The notes under the pieces: model-generated | What the model saw: the letters and a program-made list of their open reading frames with translations, nothing else | Databases searched by the model: none | Told to the model about the DNA's origin: nothing | Made by a program: the position numbers and the translations under genes | Source: Acanthochlamys bracteata | Lineage: Eukaryota > Streptophyta > Magnoliopsida > Pandanales > Velloziaceae | Length of the DNA: 64,000 nucleotides | Assembly (NCBI GenBank): GCA_019914995.1 | Contig: CM034127.1 | Coordinates: 4,774,001-4,838,000 of the forward strand | Reading direction: 5' to 3' | Shown: positions 49,586 through 62,275 of the stretch, piece after piece | How positions within the stretch are numbered: the stretch's first letter is position 1 | How the letters are laid out: each line of letters opens with the position of its first letter

Positions 49586-52500
49586 TCAGGTTTTAGCACT
49601 AACTTGCTTTTGAAAGTCCCTGTCGCGATAGATGTGCCACTTTTGGTATCTCCGGTGCCCAGGTAAAATGGGTCGCAGCCGAGGAGCTCGTGTGCAGTCC
49701 ATACAACAACAACCTCTAAACTCATTCATACAAGGGCCACATGAACTGAGAACAGCAAAAAATAAAAAGGGAAATTCAGTATCACTTTGAAACATTATCA
49801 GTTTCTGCCAGTTTCTGTTAATATTACATTAACGCCTTTATAGAAAACCATCCAACCACTGTATAAATTCAAGATGTATCACCCTTATAGACTGCATGCA
49901 TGCTCATGCAATGTCTATTTCTTAGAAAGTTTTTGTAGAGCAAGTACATAAAAAGTGACTAGCAGCAGTATTCAACTCTAGAAATAATTTTCAGTGTAGG
50001 TGAGGTTGTCAAGAATGGGCAACATGCAGTCCAAATAATAATACTGGAAAATTATATGAACTAGCTACGTGGTTATCAAACTCACAGAAAGAGCAGATTG
50101 CAGTCGAGGTTGGCACAGTTTCTATGTCTAAGCTCATCCACCTTTGACTCACATATGTAGCATCTGGCAAATGCACTGTTTTGAGGTTTTTTTGCAGTGT
50201 TTTCTGTCGAAATTGCTTCAGGCTTGTAAGTGGAAGGTGGTAAGGAAAGACGGGCATCAAAGACAAACAGATTTCCCACCCATCCCTTAGGGCCTTCATT
50301 CTTGAGGTAGTTGGAAACTCCACCACTTAATGTGTACAAATTCTTGAAGCCTTTTTGCCTTGCAGTTTTAGTTACGGAGTTTGTGTTAATCATAATTTGC
50401 ACAAATTACATGTGTGTATAATTATCAAGTGAACAAGTTGATATTTACCTAAGAATTGTAGAATACACATCACAGCGGATGCCCCCAGTACAGTACATAA
50501 GTATATCGGTTTTGTCCTTATCAACTCCAACCAACGGATCTGATTCATCATCCTGCAATATCATCTCAATGTTTTTAGATTAAGAAAAAAATCATCAATG
50601 AAGGAAGGTTGAAAACCAAAATGACTCGAGCTAGAATTAGTGTGAAGTACCCTTAAATAGCAGGTCTGGCCTAATTTGTGTTAAGTTAAAAAAATTGTGT
50701 TTGAAGGCAATTGATCTAGGAGAACAGTGTGACAAGATTAAGCCATTTTTATTCATTATTGAAGAGAAGTTACATAGTATCTTAAAGAAAATAGAATTAC
50801 GTTGAAGGAGAGAAACATCGTCAACAAAAGCATTGGCTGCTAATCAGGGAGAATAAAAGAGAACTCCTGTATACTTGGGAAGTAACAATGAAGATGCTCC
50901 AGAAGAGCTAGAGTTTCTTATCTAGATGGCAGATCAGGTTTGCATAAATACTAACAGATTAGAGGTTCTATGTCATCAATTGCACATGGCACATTTTTTG
51001 GTGGGTTGAATCTACAAGATGAGGTAGATAACCAGATAAGCGATGATGCTTTGGTGTTACTGGAAACACAGACCTGAAAATGGCACTCTGGGAATATAAA
51101 CAGTAATCTAGACATTACTCCTACATAGACTAGTGTACTTCCTATTTTCTTCCAGAAAACGAATATATTTTTTATAAGCGCCTATTTTGTTCCAGAGAAG
51201 TGAGAGGGAAGTCACTTCTGTATGTATAGCTGGGAGGAAGTGAGACAGAAGTAAACTTTCCCCCGCTTTTCTAGGAAGTGTTTTATTTTGAATTTGAGTG
51301 GATTGACTTTTGTGCTTTTTGTCGAAATGAATGATTACAAAAATAGTAAACTATTATAATAAAAAATAATTATAATATGATAACAATATCATTACTAGTA
51401 AGTATTATTATAGTTTATTACTACTAATTTTTATCTTTTTTAATAAAAAAAGATAGTATTATTATAGTCTATTAAAATAATAGTTATTAATATGTGATAT
51501 GATATTAATATGTGATATGATATAATAGTATATTAGTATTATGTATTATATTATATTATATAGCAGCACACACTTGGATTTACCATTTCCATTCAACAAA
51601 AACCCAAAACCCATTCCCCACTTCTTTTCCTACCACTTTTCAAAAGTCACTTCTGCAACTTCTAGAAACTCACTTTTGACACTTCCCACACTTTCTTGCA
51701 ACTAAACAGGCCCCGCGTGGCTGACTTTTAAATCTAAGATTCACAATTATTCAGATATGATGGAGATAAACTCTTCTATGGCAACTTTGTTTAGAGTACA
51801 AGGAAAACAACTTGAGCTGATCTTTTTAAAATTGAGTTTGGAAATTTATTGAAAGGCAATAATGATATACTTTCAATCATGAGGAAGAAAGCAGTACAGT
51901 GCACTAATTTATATCGGTGTTCTAATGCAAGATCATATCACCTCCAACAGAGAAGAATTAAACAGAAAAACTATAGCTAAATGAACTGACTTCATACATT
52001 TTCAAATGAAAGACCAAAAGAAGTGCTCCTAAAGCAGTCCACATAAGGCCTTTCAGCTCCTTCAAAATGACCTATATCCCACTCATAACCTGCCATGATT
52101 AAAGGCTTATTATTTCCTTTCCAAAGAGAGGTCTCGTATCTTCATGCAATAGCAAATTATAGGAAAAAGCAAAGTAGGTTCTAGTTTACACTGCCTATAG
52201 ATGTGTATTACATCAGGTCTTACGTTCATGCACAAAAAGCCAAAAATAAAATCAAAGAAAACCAGTAACTAGTGAATATCTCTTGCATGGTCTTGGATCA
52301 ATTAAAACTTGACAGATGATCCTGAACAGAAGTTATATTGAAGAAAGTACTTTTGTTATCTCAATTCTCACAACATAAATCGAAACCAAACCTCCGAATT
52401 AACCATGGGCCACCAACATTAACTCTTTATACCACAACAATTGTCAACTCATTTTTCCATTTTCGTGCAGATAGCTTCACTTTATTCCTTACTGCTCACA

Positions 52501-55500
52501 TTTCCTTTACATTTTTTATTCTGATTTTTGTTGAGCAATACAACTGCACCACAATATTTAGAGGGTTGCCATGTCCGCATTTTGTTAAGAAAGCATGGTA
52601 CCCTAGCTTTTATTCTGCCTTACAGAGAAAGATAGCACCCATACCAATAGCGCATTGAATAGTTTACAGACAATTTCTCACTTTACTCTGCCTTAGTTGA
52701 TAAGAAAGATAGCAACTATACCAATAGCACATGAATAGTTTACATACCATTTCTCACATCCAAAAGCAGAGACCTCCTGGACAAGTAAGAACCACCTACA
52801 CCATTTGATTCCTCACCATTCTTCATATTCCGCAAATTTTCCGTCCATTCAAATGGGGATAGGGGTGTAGCTCGCATTCCAGGGTCTAGCAGAGGAAGAT
52901 GTGATATACCTCCTTCCAACTAAACAAATCGCATCAGTAACAATCTCTTTATTTTATGACACAAAAGCCAGTTTACTGAAAGAAGAAAGGAGAAAACAAG
53001 GATATAATAAGCACATCTGGATAGATACAGAGAAGACCCAGAATTTTGTGGCTTACCTGTACAAGAGAAGGCTTATAACGTAGTTTCAATCGTGGGAATG
53101 CATGGCCATTTAAAGCTGGTGACATCTGCACTAGAATATCCGAAAATCTCTGATCTTCTTTGAGCCAGTCAACATATGCAAGTGCATCTTTAGTTGGACC
53201 ACTGTACTGCACAAAATGAAACCAAGTTACCAAAGTTGGTAGCACAAGTTCAAGGCAAGATTATGTTTAAACACAAGGAGATGCTACAGAAACAACTTCA
53301 AGTGTAAAGCATCATGATAATGCTTGGTATGAACATTACGCCAAGGCTTGATTCTTGAAGGAACCCGAATTTCATTTCCCATTGAACAAATATTTGGTTT
53401 TATAATAGTAAATATTTATCAATAGAAGAGTTTGTCAAGTTTCAATCCATAATTTACGATGGTTAGAGACTACCCAGCCCTTTTTTCGCTTCAATGTAAG
53501 AGTTTAATGTATTTTCAGAAAAGTACTAGCAAAATGAATATTAACTTGTGCTGCAGTTGGTGGAATTAAAAAATAGTGCAAGCATAAGGCCACTGTTTAT
53601 ATATCGTAGCACCCTGTGTACCAATACAAATAATATCTATGTTTGATTAGGCAAGCATGACATAAGCAGATGAATATGCAAGTCTTCTTAGCAAAACTTA
53701 TTGCTACCGCCACAAAAACTACTACTATAAAAACATCAACATGATAACCAGAAAAGTCTGCCTCTATATATTTCACCTCCTATGATAGACATTCACTTTA
53801 CAAATTAGAAAATGAAGGTGTATGTACCTGGGCATTAATCCCTTGCTCATTCAAGTATATTCGTCCATGTATATCGCGCCCCTGGAAAAATTAGAGGTTG
53901 GGCATGTAGTTGAGGATCATATGAAAACGACCATCACAATTGTATCATTAGTTTAATAGGAATGGTTCCTACAATTTTCATCTTTAACTCCGTCTTGATA
54001 TTGACCTAATAGAGTATGCATTGCACAATACCACAAGCTCAGGTTACCAAACTAGACACCATCAGCTACAATCAAATAATGTTGACATTCCATAGACTGT
54101 TAAAGATGCTCTAATGGTTTGTATAGACATAAGGCAGCTCTAAGGACTTGAACGCGCACCCAGGGGGGTGGGTGATTAGGGCATCCATCTCCCTCTCCAA
54201 AAGAGAGGTCAAGGGTTTGAATCCTGCCACTGCCATCAAACAAAACAAGAGAGAGAGAGAGAGAGAGAGTCTGTAAGGACTTCTAAATGTGACAAGCACG
54301 TCAAACGCAATGTAAGGACTTCTAATGTCTCTCTTCCTATCTTGCCAGGACTTGTAACGTGACAAGCATCAGCCTTCAAAAGTTTGTTACAAAATCTACT
54401 AGGGTAGTCATCCCATAGGTACATGCTTGCATGCCAACCACAATGTAAAAAGTAGACACTATGGTGTATGGGTACCAATATAAGTGAATCATCAACCATA
54501 CTAACTGATGCAGCACGTGTCAAGCTGTTGTAGAGTTTTAGTTTTATTAAGAGTCTTGATCATAATAAACTCTAGTATTTTATTAGAATAAAACTATTTA
54601 CAGTTTGAAATTATGTTTTATTAGGAATCTTATAAATTATGAGTTTATTTATATGCATGTAAGCATGATTACAAAAAGGAGATTTCGAGTTGAATAAACT
54701 TAGTTTTTCTCTCTTATTATCATGGTTCGGTATTCCTTAGGAATCAACAAACCTTGATGCCTAATTATTCTGGTATTTTGTAACAAAAAAAGAGGACAAT
54801 TAGAAGCTTTTTATTCTGGTATTCTTAGAATCAACAAAATAATTGGAGTTATTCTATTATTTTTATATTAGTAATAACATCTCTTATTGATGAAATTATC
54901 TATCAGAACTTTTCGCAGCATCACTAACCTAGCACATCAACAAGAAATCATGCTAAGTACAGAATTCCTTACTAATCATCCAAAACACCTAGCAATTACT
55001 TGTTTTAAGGACTACAAAGGTTAATCATTAAGCCCAAGTTTTGGAATTTAAGGACATCTTGGCAACAAAATTGCTCTTATAAAATGTGGCTAGAATGTTC
55101 TAGATTCACCTTCTAGTGTTCTATTGACAATTTCCAATTATTCAAGATGACAGGTACCTTGTATAATTTATCAAAATTCTGCGCTGAACCAAACCATAAC
55201 ACGGAACACGAATTTAATGCATGGAACATCTCTAAAGTCTTATAAAAAATTCCAATCTTAATATAGACCTGAATGAAATCGAGATGTTTAGAGACTTCAT
55301 CTTCAGGATCTTCGATAGCCACGAACTTATAAAAGCTCACGACCGAGTAGTCCGCGCAAATTTCAGCATCCTTCCTCTCAACCTGCCTCCGTTGGAGATG
55401 GCCACTAGGACCAGTACCAATGCAGGGCCCACCATTTCCTCCGGCTCCAACTCTATCCGATTTCCGCGCGAGCGAGAAACACTTGAACCTTACTCTTGGT

Positions 55501-55607
55501 TGCATCAAAAGAATCAAAGGTAGAGCGGTCGCGGACCGGCGTATGTCGCCCGAGCACGGCGGAGCGACAGCCGCACTCAAGCTAAACCTGCTGCTGCTAC
55601 AATTCAT
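49586..55607 (-). CDS. STR8: Rhodanese-domain protein 8 (STR8), plastid TrhO-like
   Basis: Homologue of Arabidopsis STR8 and of bacterial TrhO (YceA/UPF0176), the prephenate-dependent tRNA U34 hydroxylase; the plastid tRNA role here is inferred. Minus-strand exons in order: 55269-55607, 53828-53881, 53057-53206, 52748-52919, 51998-52089, 50449-50552, 50086-50358, 49586-49745; all frame-consistent, 447 residues. Residues 1 to about 70 look like a chloroplast transit peptide. The TrhO N-terminal domain follows (VVSFYKFVAIEDP, GRIYLNEQGINAQ). The rhodanese domain is at about 225-320: LLLDVRNGYEWDIGHFEGA and active-site loop CTGGIRC with C290, then YTLSGGVSNYL. The C terminus is Cys-rich (CYICE, CANLDCNLLF, CGPC, GCCCMDC), as in TrhO, then RAPRLRP. 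Intron 1 holds a SINE and intron 5 a MITE. Confidence 0.93.
51179..51713. mobile_element. MITE in STR8 intron 5
   Basis: Left end CCTATTTTGTTCCAGAGAAG (from 51181) and the complement of the right end CCTGTTTAGTTGCAAGAAAG (ending about 51710) pair over about 30 bp, continuing as GTGAGAGGGAAGT and GTGTGGGAAGT. The interior is AT-rich (ATTATAGTTTATTA, TATTAATATGTGATATGATA repeated). A second partial copy of the left end (CCTATTTTCTTCCAGAAAAC) lies 40 bp upstream at 51141. Confidence 0.65.
54141..54282 (+). mobile_element. tRNA-derived SINE in STR8 intron 1
   Basis: The body is 54150-54273 and is flanked by identical 9-bp target duplications TAAGGACTT (54141-54149 and 54274-54282). The head carries a B-box-like GGTTTGAATCC (about 54215) and an A-box-like GGGTGATTAGGGCATCC upstream. 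It ends in a (GA)n tail (54249-54269). These are the hallmarks of a Pol III-transcribed short retroposon; sequence family not assigned. Confidence 0.75.
54535..54836. mobile_element. Possible solo LTR
   Basis: Starts TGTTGTAGAGTTTTAG and could end AATCAACA (54749 or 54836), with an LTR-like interior (GAGTTGAATAAACTTAG, TCTCTCTTATTATCATGG). No matching target duplication was seen at either candidate end, so this is a weak call. Confidence 0.3.
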
Positions 55608-55811
55608 CTCTCTATAATCCACTCTCTGAAGCCAATGGCTTTTCTTATTATCAACAAACAACAACTAGGGGCAAATTAGTATTTACCGTTTGTATCCATG
55701 GTCCGGGCCGGGCCGGCTCGGTTGGAGAACGCTAGATTTACACGCGCTAATTAGAAACCGTTTCAGAAGTTTTTCTTTTTCCTCTCTGAAACTTGTCGCC
55801 GCCTCCGCAAC
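55608..55811. promoter_or_regulatory. 204-bp divergent promoter between STR8 and the RETICULATA-related gene
   Basis: The start codons of two opposite genes are only 204 bp apart. The GC-rich core at 55701-55720 contains two GGGCC motifs of the type bound by TCP factors. No clear TATA box on either strand. A shared promoter is inferred; both products are predicted to be plastid proteins. Confidence 0.65.
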
Positions 55812-58800
55812 ATGGCGCTCTCTGACTTCAACCCAACCGCCACCGTCAGAGCGCTCTCTCACTCTTTCTCCACCACCGCCGTAGATACCCAGAGTAGCTC
55901 CAATAACAAACCATCCGTTCTCGAGATCTCCATCTGCACGCGCCAGCTCAGGCGATCGCTACCGAAGATCTCAGCAAGAACTAATCATATACGTCCTTCA
56001 TATGTGGGACCCACATTATCTAGCGGCGGATTCGTCGGCGGTGGCGATGGAAAGTTTTATTCCGGCGGCGGTGGCGGCAATGGTGGAGGAGGCAATGATG
56101 GTGATGGTGATAATGATCATGGAGACGAAAAGGAATTTGGGCCAGTTTTGGGCTACGAAGAAGTGTTGAAGAAATTAGAGATCCATGGAGCACAGTTGCC
56201 TGACGATATGCTGGAGGCTGCTAAGAGATTTGGTATCCGGGAACTGATCCTTATGCGTTATCTTGAGTTGCAGGTGTGATCTCTCTTTAGTTTAATTTCT
56301 CTGCTTAATTTGTTCCAGAATGTTAGAATTTGATTGCTAGATGTACTCATTGAGTCGCTTCAAGAAGTCAACTCCACCATACAACCATCGCGCAGTTGTT
56401 AAAGTTATGCTAAATAATAATAACTAGTTTATATGTTGTGACTCGATAACCATTAGGAAGCAAGCATGGTTGATATGATAATAATTAATATACCTTTCTA
56501 GCGACAAATGGACGCACATTGCAGAAATACCTTCCTTTTTCTTGAATTAATCCTCCATGACAAACCACTACCCATCATACAAGTTGCTGACCTACCCATT
56601 CATAGTGTGCCACATCAGTGATTTAAGACTACTTCATTTTATGTTCATGCTACTTGTTTTTCTTCCTAGGAGTTCAGTCATTTGAGGGTAGTTAATAATT
56701 GTTATATACATGAATCACAAACCACAATAACTCCGGATACTGCATTCAAGGTAGCATACCACATGATTGCACTCCTTGCAAACGGTACTCGCAACAACTA
56801 GCGAACCCCGTTGCCATACCTTTTCCACAACCAGACATGTGGTGGTGTCCTATATGCTGCCATTGCAGCCTGTCGCATGCATATCTTCCTCATTAGGTGG
56901 TGTCTTATATAGGTTATGGTTGTCTATGAGTTCGCCTTTTAGATCAGTGGTCTTATTAGCCAATCATGATTGGTTAGTGTACATTACTCTCTTTAACACT
57001 ATGTTGTTGGTTTTTGCTCACATGCCATAATATTGTTGGTATCACCTCGTAATATGAATTGGTTACATCTTTGACCTTGCCTAGATAACGTCCTTATCAG
57101 GAATTTGCTATAAAATTTATTCATATAAGTCTACTGTTGGTGTATGAATGACATAAGTGCTTTATGATTGGAAGGCATCAGGTTGGCCGCTGGGTGCTTT
57201 AATGAAATCATGTGCACTCCTCCGGAATAGAATGCTTGCTGACCCAGCTTTCCTTTTTAAAGTTCTAACTGAGGTTGGCCGAGTTTTGATTTTTCTTCCA
57301 CTGAATTCAAGATTGCAATTAGTTTTCTTTAAAACTTCTATGTATGGTTGGATATAGGTGTGTATAGACTCATGTTGTGCAACAATTGCTGAATTCAAAA
57401 AGAGGGGCGACGACTTCTGGAAGGAGTTTGAGCTATTTGCTGCAGATCTTTTGGTGGGAGTTGTAGTTGATGTAGCATTGGTGGGGTTGTTAGCGCCATA
57501 TGTGCGCTTTGGAAATCCAGCTGCTTCAACAGGTTTTGCAGGACGCCTTGCGCGATCTTTAGGAGCTTTGCCTAGTAGGTAAGATAGTTTGACACCAATC
57601 ATTTCCTTTTGGCCACATTTGTCTAGCCATTTCGATAGCAGATTGACCTTGGCTATCTGGGTACTCTATTGGTTGAATGCATGCATCTTTAAGGAATTTT
57701 CGAAGTGAATATGGAATGTTGTAAAATATGAAATAAAAGTGTAATCATCAAGCTACGTCTTGAAAAACTATACGTTGAAAACATTTCTATTCATTGCTTT
57801 GAAAAAGGAGAATTCTTTTTGACACTTGTTTTGTTAGTTATCTGCACCAAGCTTTAGAGGTGGCAATTTTCAACCCAAACTGCGAATTCGATCCGAAACC
57901 GATCCAAAAAAGTTAGAGTCGAGTCAGATTTTAATTGGGTTCGGGTTAATTTCGGATCGACCGAAAATGTAAACGGATTCGATTCGGATTACTTCAAAAT
58001 TGACCCGCTTAATACGTATAATTTTTTATATATCATATATTACTTAATAATTAAAGAATATTTAGAACAATGACATAAAATTTTAATTTAATTTGTATAT
58101 ATATGTTTTTAATTTAACCTAATTTTTTACTTAATTAATAAATTTTATTAAAATTAATATTTTTTTATATATGATAATAAATAATTTTTCATAAATTATT
58201 AGAAACTTATTTTTATAATTTTTATTTTAACTATTTTAATTATTAAATAGGTCGATCCGAATTTGATCCAATTATTTAGTAAGTTGAATTAGGATTGACA
58301 ATTTTGTACCGTATAATTAATTAGGACAGGTCATGGTTGAACGATTTTGATCTGGTTATTATATGAATCAATTTGAAACTGACCCATGAATCTGAATTGC
58401 CACCCCTACCAAGCTTTTCTCCTAAATATTACCAAAGGAATGTGTACTAGTCAATTGTGCTTGTGCTACTGGATGAGATGTACAATGATGTCTACAACCT
58501 TTAGTTGCTGATGATATCAGCTTCCTTAATGTTATTGCAGTGTTTTTGAAGCTGAAAGGCCGGGTGTCAAATTTTCCGTCCAGCAAAGAATTGGAACGTA
58601 CTTCTATAAGGTACTAGCTGTTGAGGTTTGTTTCTTTTCTGTTAGGCTGTGTTTGGTATGTCGGGGAATCTTTGTATGGAACTTTCAACAATTCTTAGAC
58701 AAAGATTTTCAGGATATCAGAAGATTTTGCATACCAAATGCCATCTTAGTTCCTTGCTCTGTATTTGTTACCTAGCAGCGGTAGAATGTCACCATTTTGA

Positions 58801-60071
58801 CAAGATAATTGTTTGGCTATGTTTCAAGTTATGCCTCATGTATATTTCTTTAAAACCTTTCCTTGCTCTTATTGCAGGGAGTTTTGTACGGTTCTGTTGG
58901 ATTTGTCTGTGGTCTTATAGGCCAAGGCATTGCTAATTTAATTATGACTACTAAAAGGTATTTTCTTCAAACATCAGTTAAAGCATGCATTCTTGTTTTT
59001 TCATGAACTCTATCCTTCCGTTAGTAATGAGGGTGCTTTTTTCTGTCTTTTCGAGTGTGATGACATTGAGGCTTTCTCAATTTTCATATATTTTAGTTTA
59101 GTTCAATTTGTCAAGCATTATTACAACTAGCATAGATGGTTTTTTGTTGGCGTTTAAGACTTAATGAGCTTCGTCGCTGCCACCTTTTATTGGGGCCATA
59201 AATATGTAATACTTATCTCTGAATCAACTGAATGATTTGTACAATCTGACGCTCAAAGGCAATTGAAGTCTTTATCTAATTTTAGCATGGTATATGTAAA
59301 GGTTTCAGTCTTTGGTCATTTATATATTTCCTTTCAATGTTTAGAAGTAAGTGCTGTATTTTTCTGCCATGACTGCTAGTGTTTCTGGAAATGCAGTTCT
59401 TTTTATATAATTTCTCAAGTTTTTGTAAGCTATCTAATATGAAGCTCTGGTCCTGGCATGCTGTATCCTGATGTTATAAACTTATGATTAATTCATTTTC
59501 CTTGGTCATAACAATTGGAAAGCTGAAACACATATCTTTTTAAACCTATTTTGTTTGCATGCTATAATCTTTACAGAGACATTCTTAAAATGTTATCTCG
59601 TTTTGTAAACACAAATGGTATTCTATGCTTGAATGTTTATCGTGATCCCCTCTTTGTTTTGCAGAAGCATGAATAAATCAGAGGAAGATGTGCCTGTCCC
59701 ACCTCTTGTAAAGAGTGCAGCTCTCTGGGGTATGTAGTGGGTTATTCTATCTATGGGTGATTTTGTTATGTTACTTAAACTAGCTACATTCATTTACATG
59801 GCAACTGCTGATTCTTTGAGGAACAAGAAATATTTTGCTGAACGAGCTATATCAACACATACTGGTACTGGTTTCAGGTGTGTTTCTTGTGGTTTCTTCA
59901 AACACTCGGTACCAAATTATCAACGGCCTCGAGCGTGGGGTCGAGGCATTACCATTATCCAAGAGCTTCCCTCCTCTTGCTTTGGCTTTCACAGTTGGAG
60001 TGCGTTTTGCTAATAATATTTATGGAGGCATGCAATTTGTAGATTGGGCAAGGTTGAGTGGCGTTCAATGA
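55812..60071 (+). CDS. RETICULATA-related chloroplast protein (DUF3411, RER4-like)
   Basis: RETICULATA family members are chloroplast envelope proteins needed for normal mesophyll/leaf development; the molecular activity is unknown. Exons: 55812-56273, 57175-57273, 57358-57578, 58541-58610, 58878-58957, 59665-59729, 59878-60071; all junctions in frame, 396 residues, similar to Arabidopsis RER4. Residues 1 to about 55 form a Ser/Thr-rich transit peptide. A Gly/Asp-rich linker at about 72-105 (GGGGGNGGGGNDGDGDND) is followed by an acidic stretch and EKEFGPVLGYEEV. The conserved domain runs from about 120: MLRNRMLADPAF-type segment (here LLRNRMLADPAF), IDSCCATIAE, PYVRFGNPAAS, VLYGSVGFVCGLIGQGIANL (hydrophobic, possible membrane segment), and NTRYQIINGLER. 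The C terminus is NIYGGMQFVDWARLSG. Intron 3 contains a hAT-like insertion. Confidence 0.93.
57847..58416. mobile_element. hAT-like non-autonomous element with perfect 8-bp target duplication
   Basis: The 554-bp element (57855-58408) has terminal inverted repeats TAGAGGTGGCAATTTT and, complemented, TAGGGGTGGCAATTCA. CCAAGCTT is duplicated exactly at 57847-57854 and 58409-58416. Eight-bp duplications are typical of the hAT superfamily. It lies wholly inside intron 3 of the RETICULATA-related gene. No ORF. Relatives: 31019-31856 and probably 61198-61598. Confidence 0.85.
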
Positions 60072-61192
60072 GCGTATACATTCTTTTGTTCATTCTATAT
60101 AATTTATCAAGTTCACTTGTTATCGAGTTGATTTTGGTTCTACATCCCTTCTATGATAAAACAAGTTGAGGATAGTGACAGGATTTGTTGTCAATCTCAA
60201 TTCGTTTAAGTAGTGAAATATGCACAGCTACAAGTGCCAGGAAGTAGAAGCAAATACCTGTTTCTTTTCATATCAAGGTTATGGAACAATGCTGGGGTAA
60301 GGCTTCATTCAAAACCAGGTATTTAATCTCTTTCTTCGTTAGTATTTCTTTGAGCAAAAAGATCTTTTGAAGGCTTCTGGTCACCCCATAGTCCACAGAT
60401 CTTACATTAGTTCCTTGAGGTTCAATTTGTTCGTTCTTTTGTGATATTCCATCATAAATCTAATGAACTCAACTAGAGATGTATTAAAACTTATCGTCTA
60501 CGCTAAGAATAGTAACTTATAGACATTATATTTCTTGAGTTCTTTTGGGTTCTTGTACAGGCAGATCTTTTGTAGATATCTTGCTAGAGGCTACAATGTA
60601 GGCATGTACGTACCTGTTTATGGCTTAACAATGGCAGTGTAGGTCAACGTAGGCAAGATGAGTAATGGTTTCAGAACGAGAAAGAGAAGAGAAGAAACAT
60701 GGAGCATGACTTGTTTTGCATTCTCGGTTGCAGTGATGGAATCGAATCGAATCGAATAGATGCTGAGAGGATCTCTATTGGTCTCTGTGCACAACTGGAA
60801 CGACACCAGACATGACAATCTGGGTTTTTTGAAACATTCGAGTCAATCTTTATCATGGATGGTTAAAGCCGGAGCCATTATTATTAGAATTTTCATTTCA
60901 ATTCAAATTCATCCTGTTGGAAACCACCACCAACGTCGTGATCAAACAGCAATGAAGCATATAATGGAAACATCAAAAATATTAGATCGGGGAAAGTGAA
61001 TGTCTCTGATGGTTTTGTTTCTCCAAAATTAGGAAAAAATTTCCGAATAGAAATCCTTTTCCCTTTTCACCTTTATTAGTAGCAAGTGTTTTCTTTTTTT
61101 GGATTTCGAGGGTAGTTACTGCCCAAAAGTTGGATTGAAGTTTCAAATCGTTCTTACTCTTGTACACAACATAGTGATTGTTACGTCATCCA

Positions 61193-61603
61193 TAAAGTAG
61201 GATTGATAATATAAGTTAATAGGATAGGTTCAAATCTATTTATATAATATTTGAATTAAAATTATTAACTATCATTTAATTTATTAAATAGTCAAATCAA
61301 AATCGAATTAATTTTTTAATAATTAAATAAAAGTTATAAAACAGTAATAGTGAAAATTATTAAAAATTATATATGTAAAAATATTAATTTTAATAATATT
61401 TCAAAATTAAATACAAATTAATTAAAACATTATATATATATATATTAAATTTTAATATTATTATTTTAAATATTTTAAATAATAAAATAATATATACAGC
61501 AGAGTAAACTTTGATTCTAACTCAAATTTGATCTAAATTTATTTAATTTTAAGGATCAATTTTAGATTTATCACGGGTCAGATCATATTAACCTCTACTA
61601 AAG
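61193..61603. mobile_element. Diverged hAT-like element
   Basis: Left end TAGGATTGATAATATAAG and the complement of the right end TAGAGGTTAATATGATC form imperfect inverted repeats. TAAAG flanks both sides (61193-61197, 61599-61603). The interior ATTAAATAGTCAAATC resembles ATTAAATAGGTCGA of the other two family members. Confidence 0.45.
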
Positions 61604-61689
61604 TTTGTGGTTAATTTTAGATCCGGATCGGACATCGAATCAAAAAATTATTCGAATCACGATTTTTGAATTGACTTATTGGATCAACC

Positions 61690-62275
61690 AGTCGGATCAA
61701 TAATATTGAACTTAATAATAACAACAATTATAATGAAAAATTTATTATCATTATGGCACTAGCAATAATAACAACAGCAATAATTAGCAAAAAATTAGAG
61801 TACTTTTATTATAGCATTAATATCAATAATAATAAATAATAACAATCACACTAAAAATTAAAATATTATCATCATCATCAATAATAATAATAATAATATT
61901 TATAATAAAAAATATTTAAATAAATTAGATTAGAAAAAAATAAAGTTATCAAATAGATAATTATAAAAAAGATATAACAAATATTTTTAGGTATAATTTT
62001 GAATATAACTACTTTACAATATAAAATTTTAAAAAACACTAATAATTAATATTTATAAATAAAATATAATTAATTATATTTTTATATTATCATATTCAAA
62101 TATAAAATTTAAATTATATTATTTTTTAATATAAAATTATTAATAATTATTTTTATATTAAATTATCATTAATTTAAAATTTTTTAATTAATTTTATAAA
62201 TTTTATTCAATTCGGTATGCGAGCGAATTGATCAAGTTGAAGCGAATCAAACTTGTCGAAATAAATCAAAATAGA
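61690..62275. repeat. Dispersed AT-rich repeat, copy B
   Basis: Same-orientation counterpart of 13740-14340, including AAAATATTTAAATAAATTAG, ACTAATAATTAATATTTATA, TTATTAATAATTATTTTTAT and the GC-richer end (TTTTATTCAATTCGG, GCGAGCGAATTGATC). Divergence looks substantial, with many small indels. Confidence 0.65.

Noticed and set aside
54150-54273. Possible genuine tRNA gene
   Set aside because: It has B-box-like sequence but no acceptor-stem pairing or intact cloverleaf, and perfect target duplications point to a SINE.
55812-56273. Glycine-rich structural protein from the GGGGG/GDGDND stretch
   Set aside because: The Gly/Asp tract is a linker common in RETICULATA-related proteins; downstream exons carry the conserved domain.
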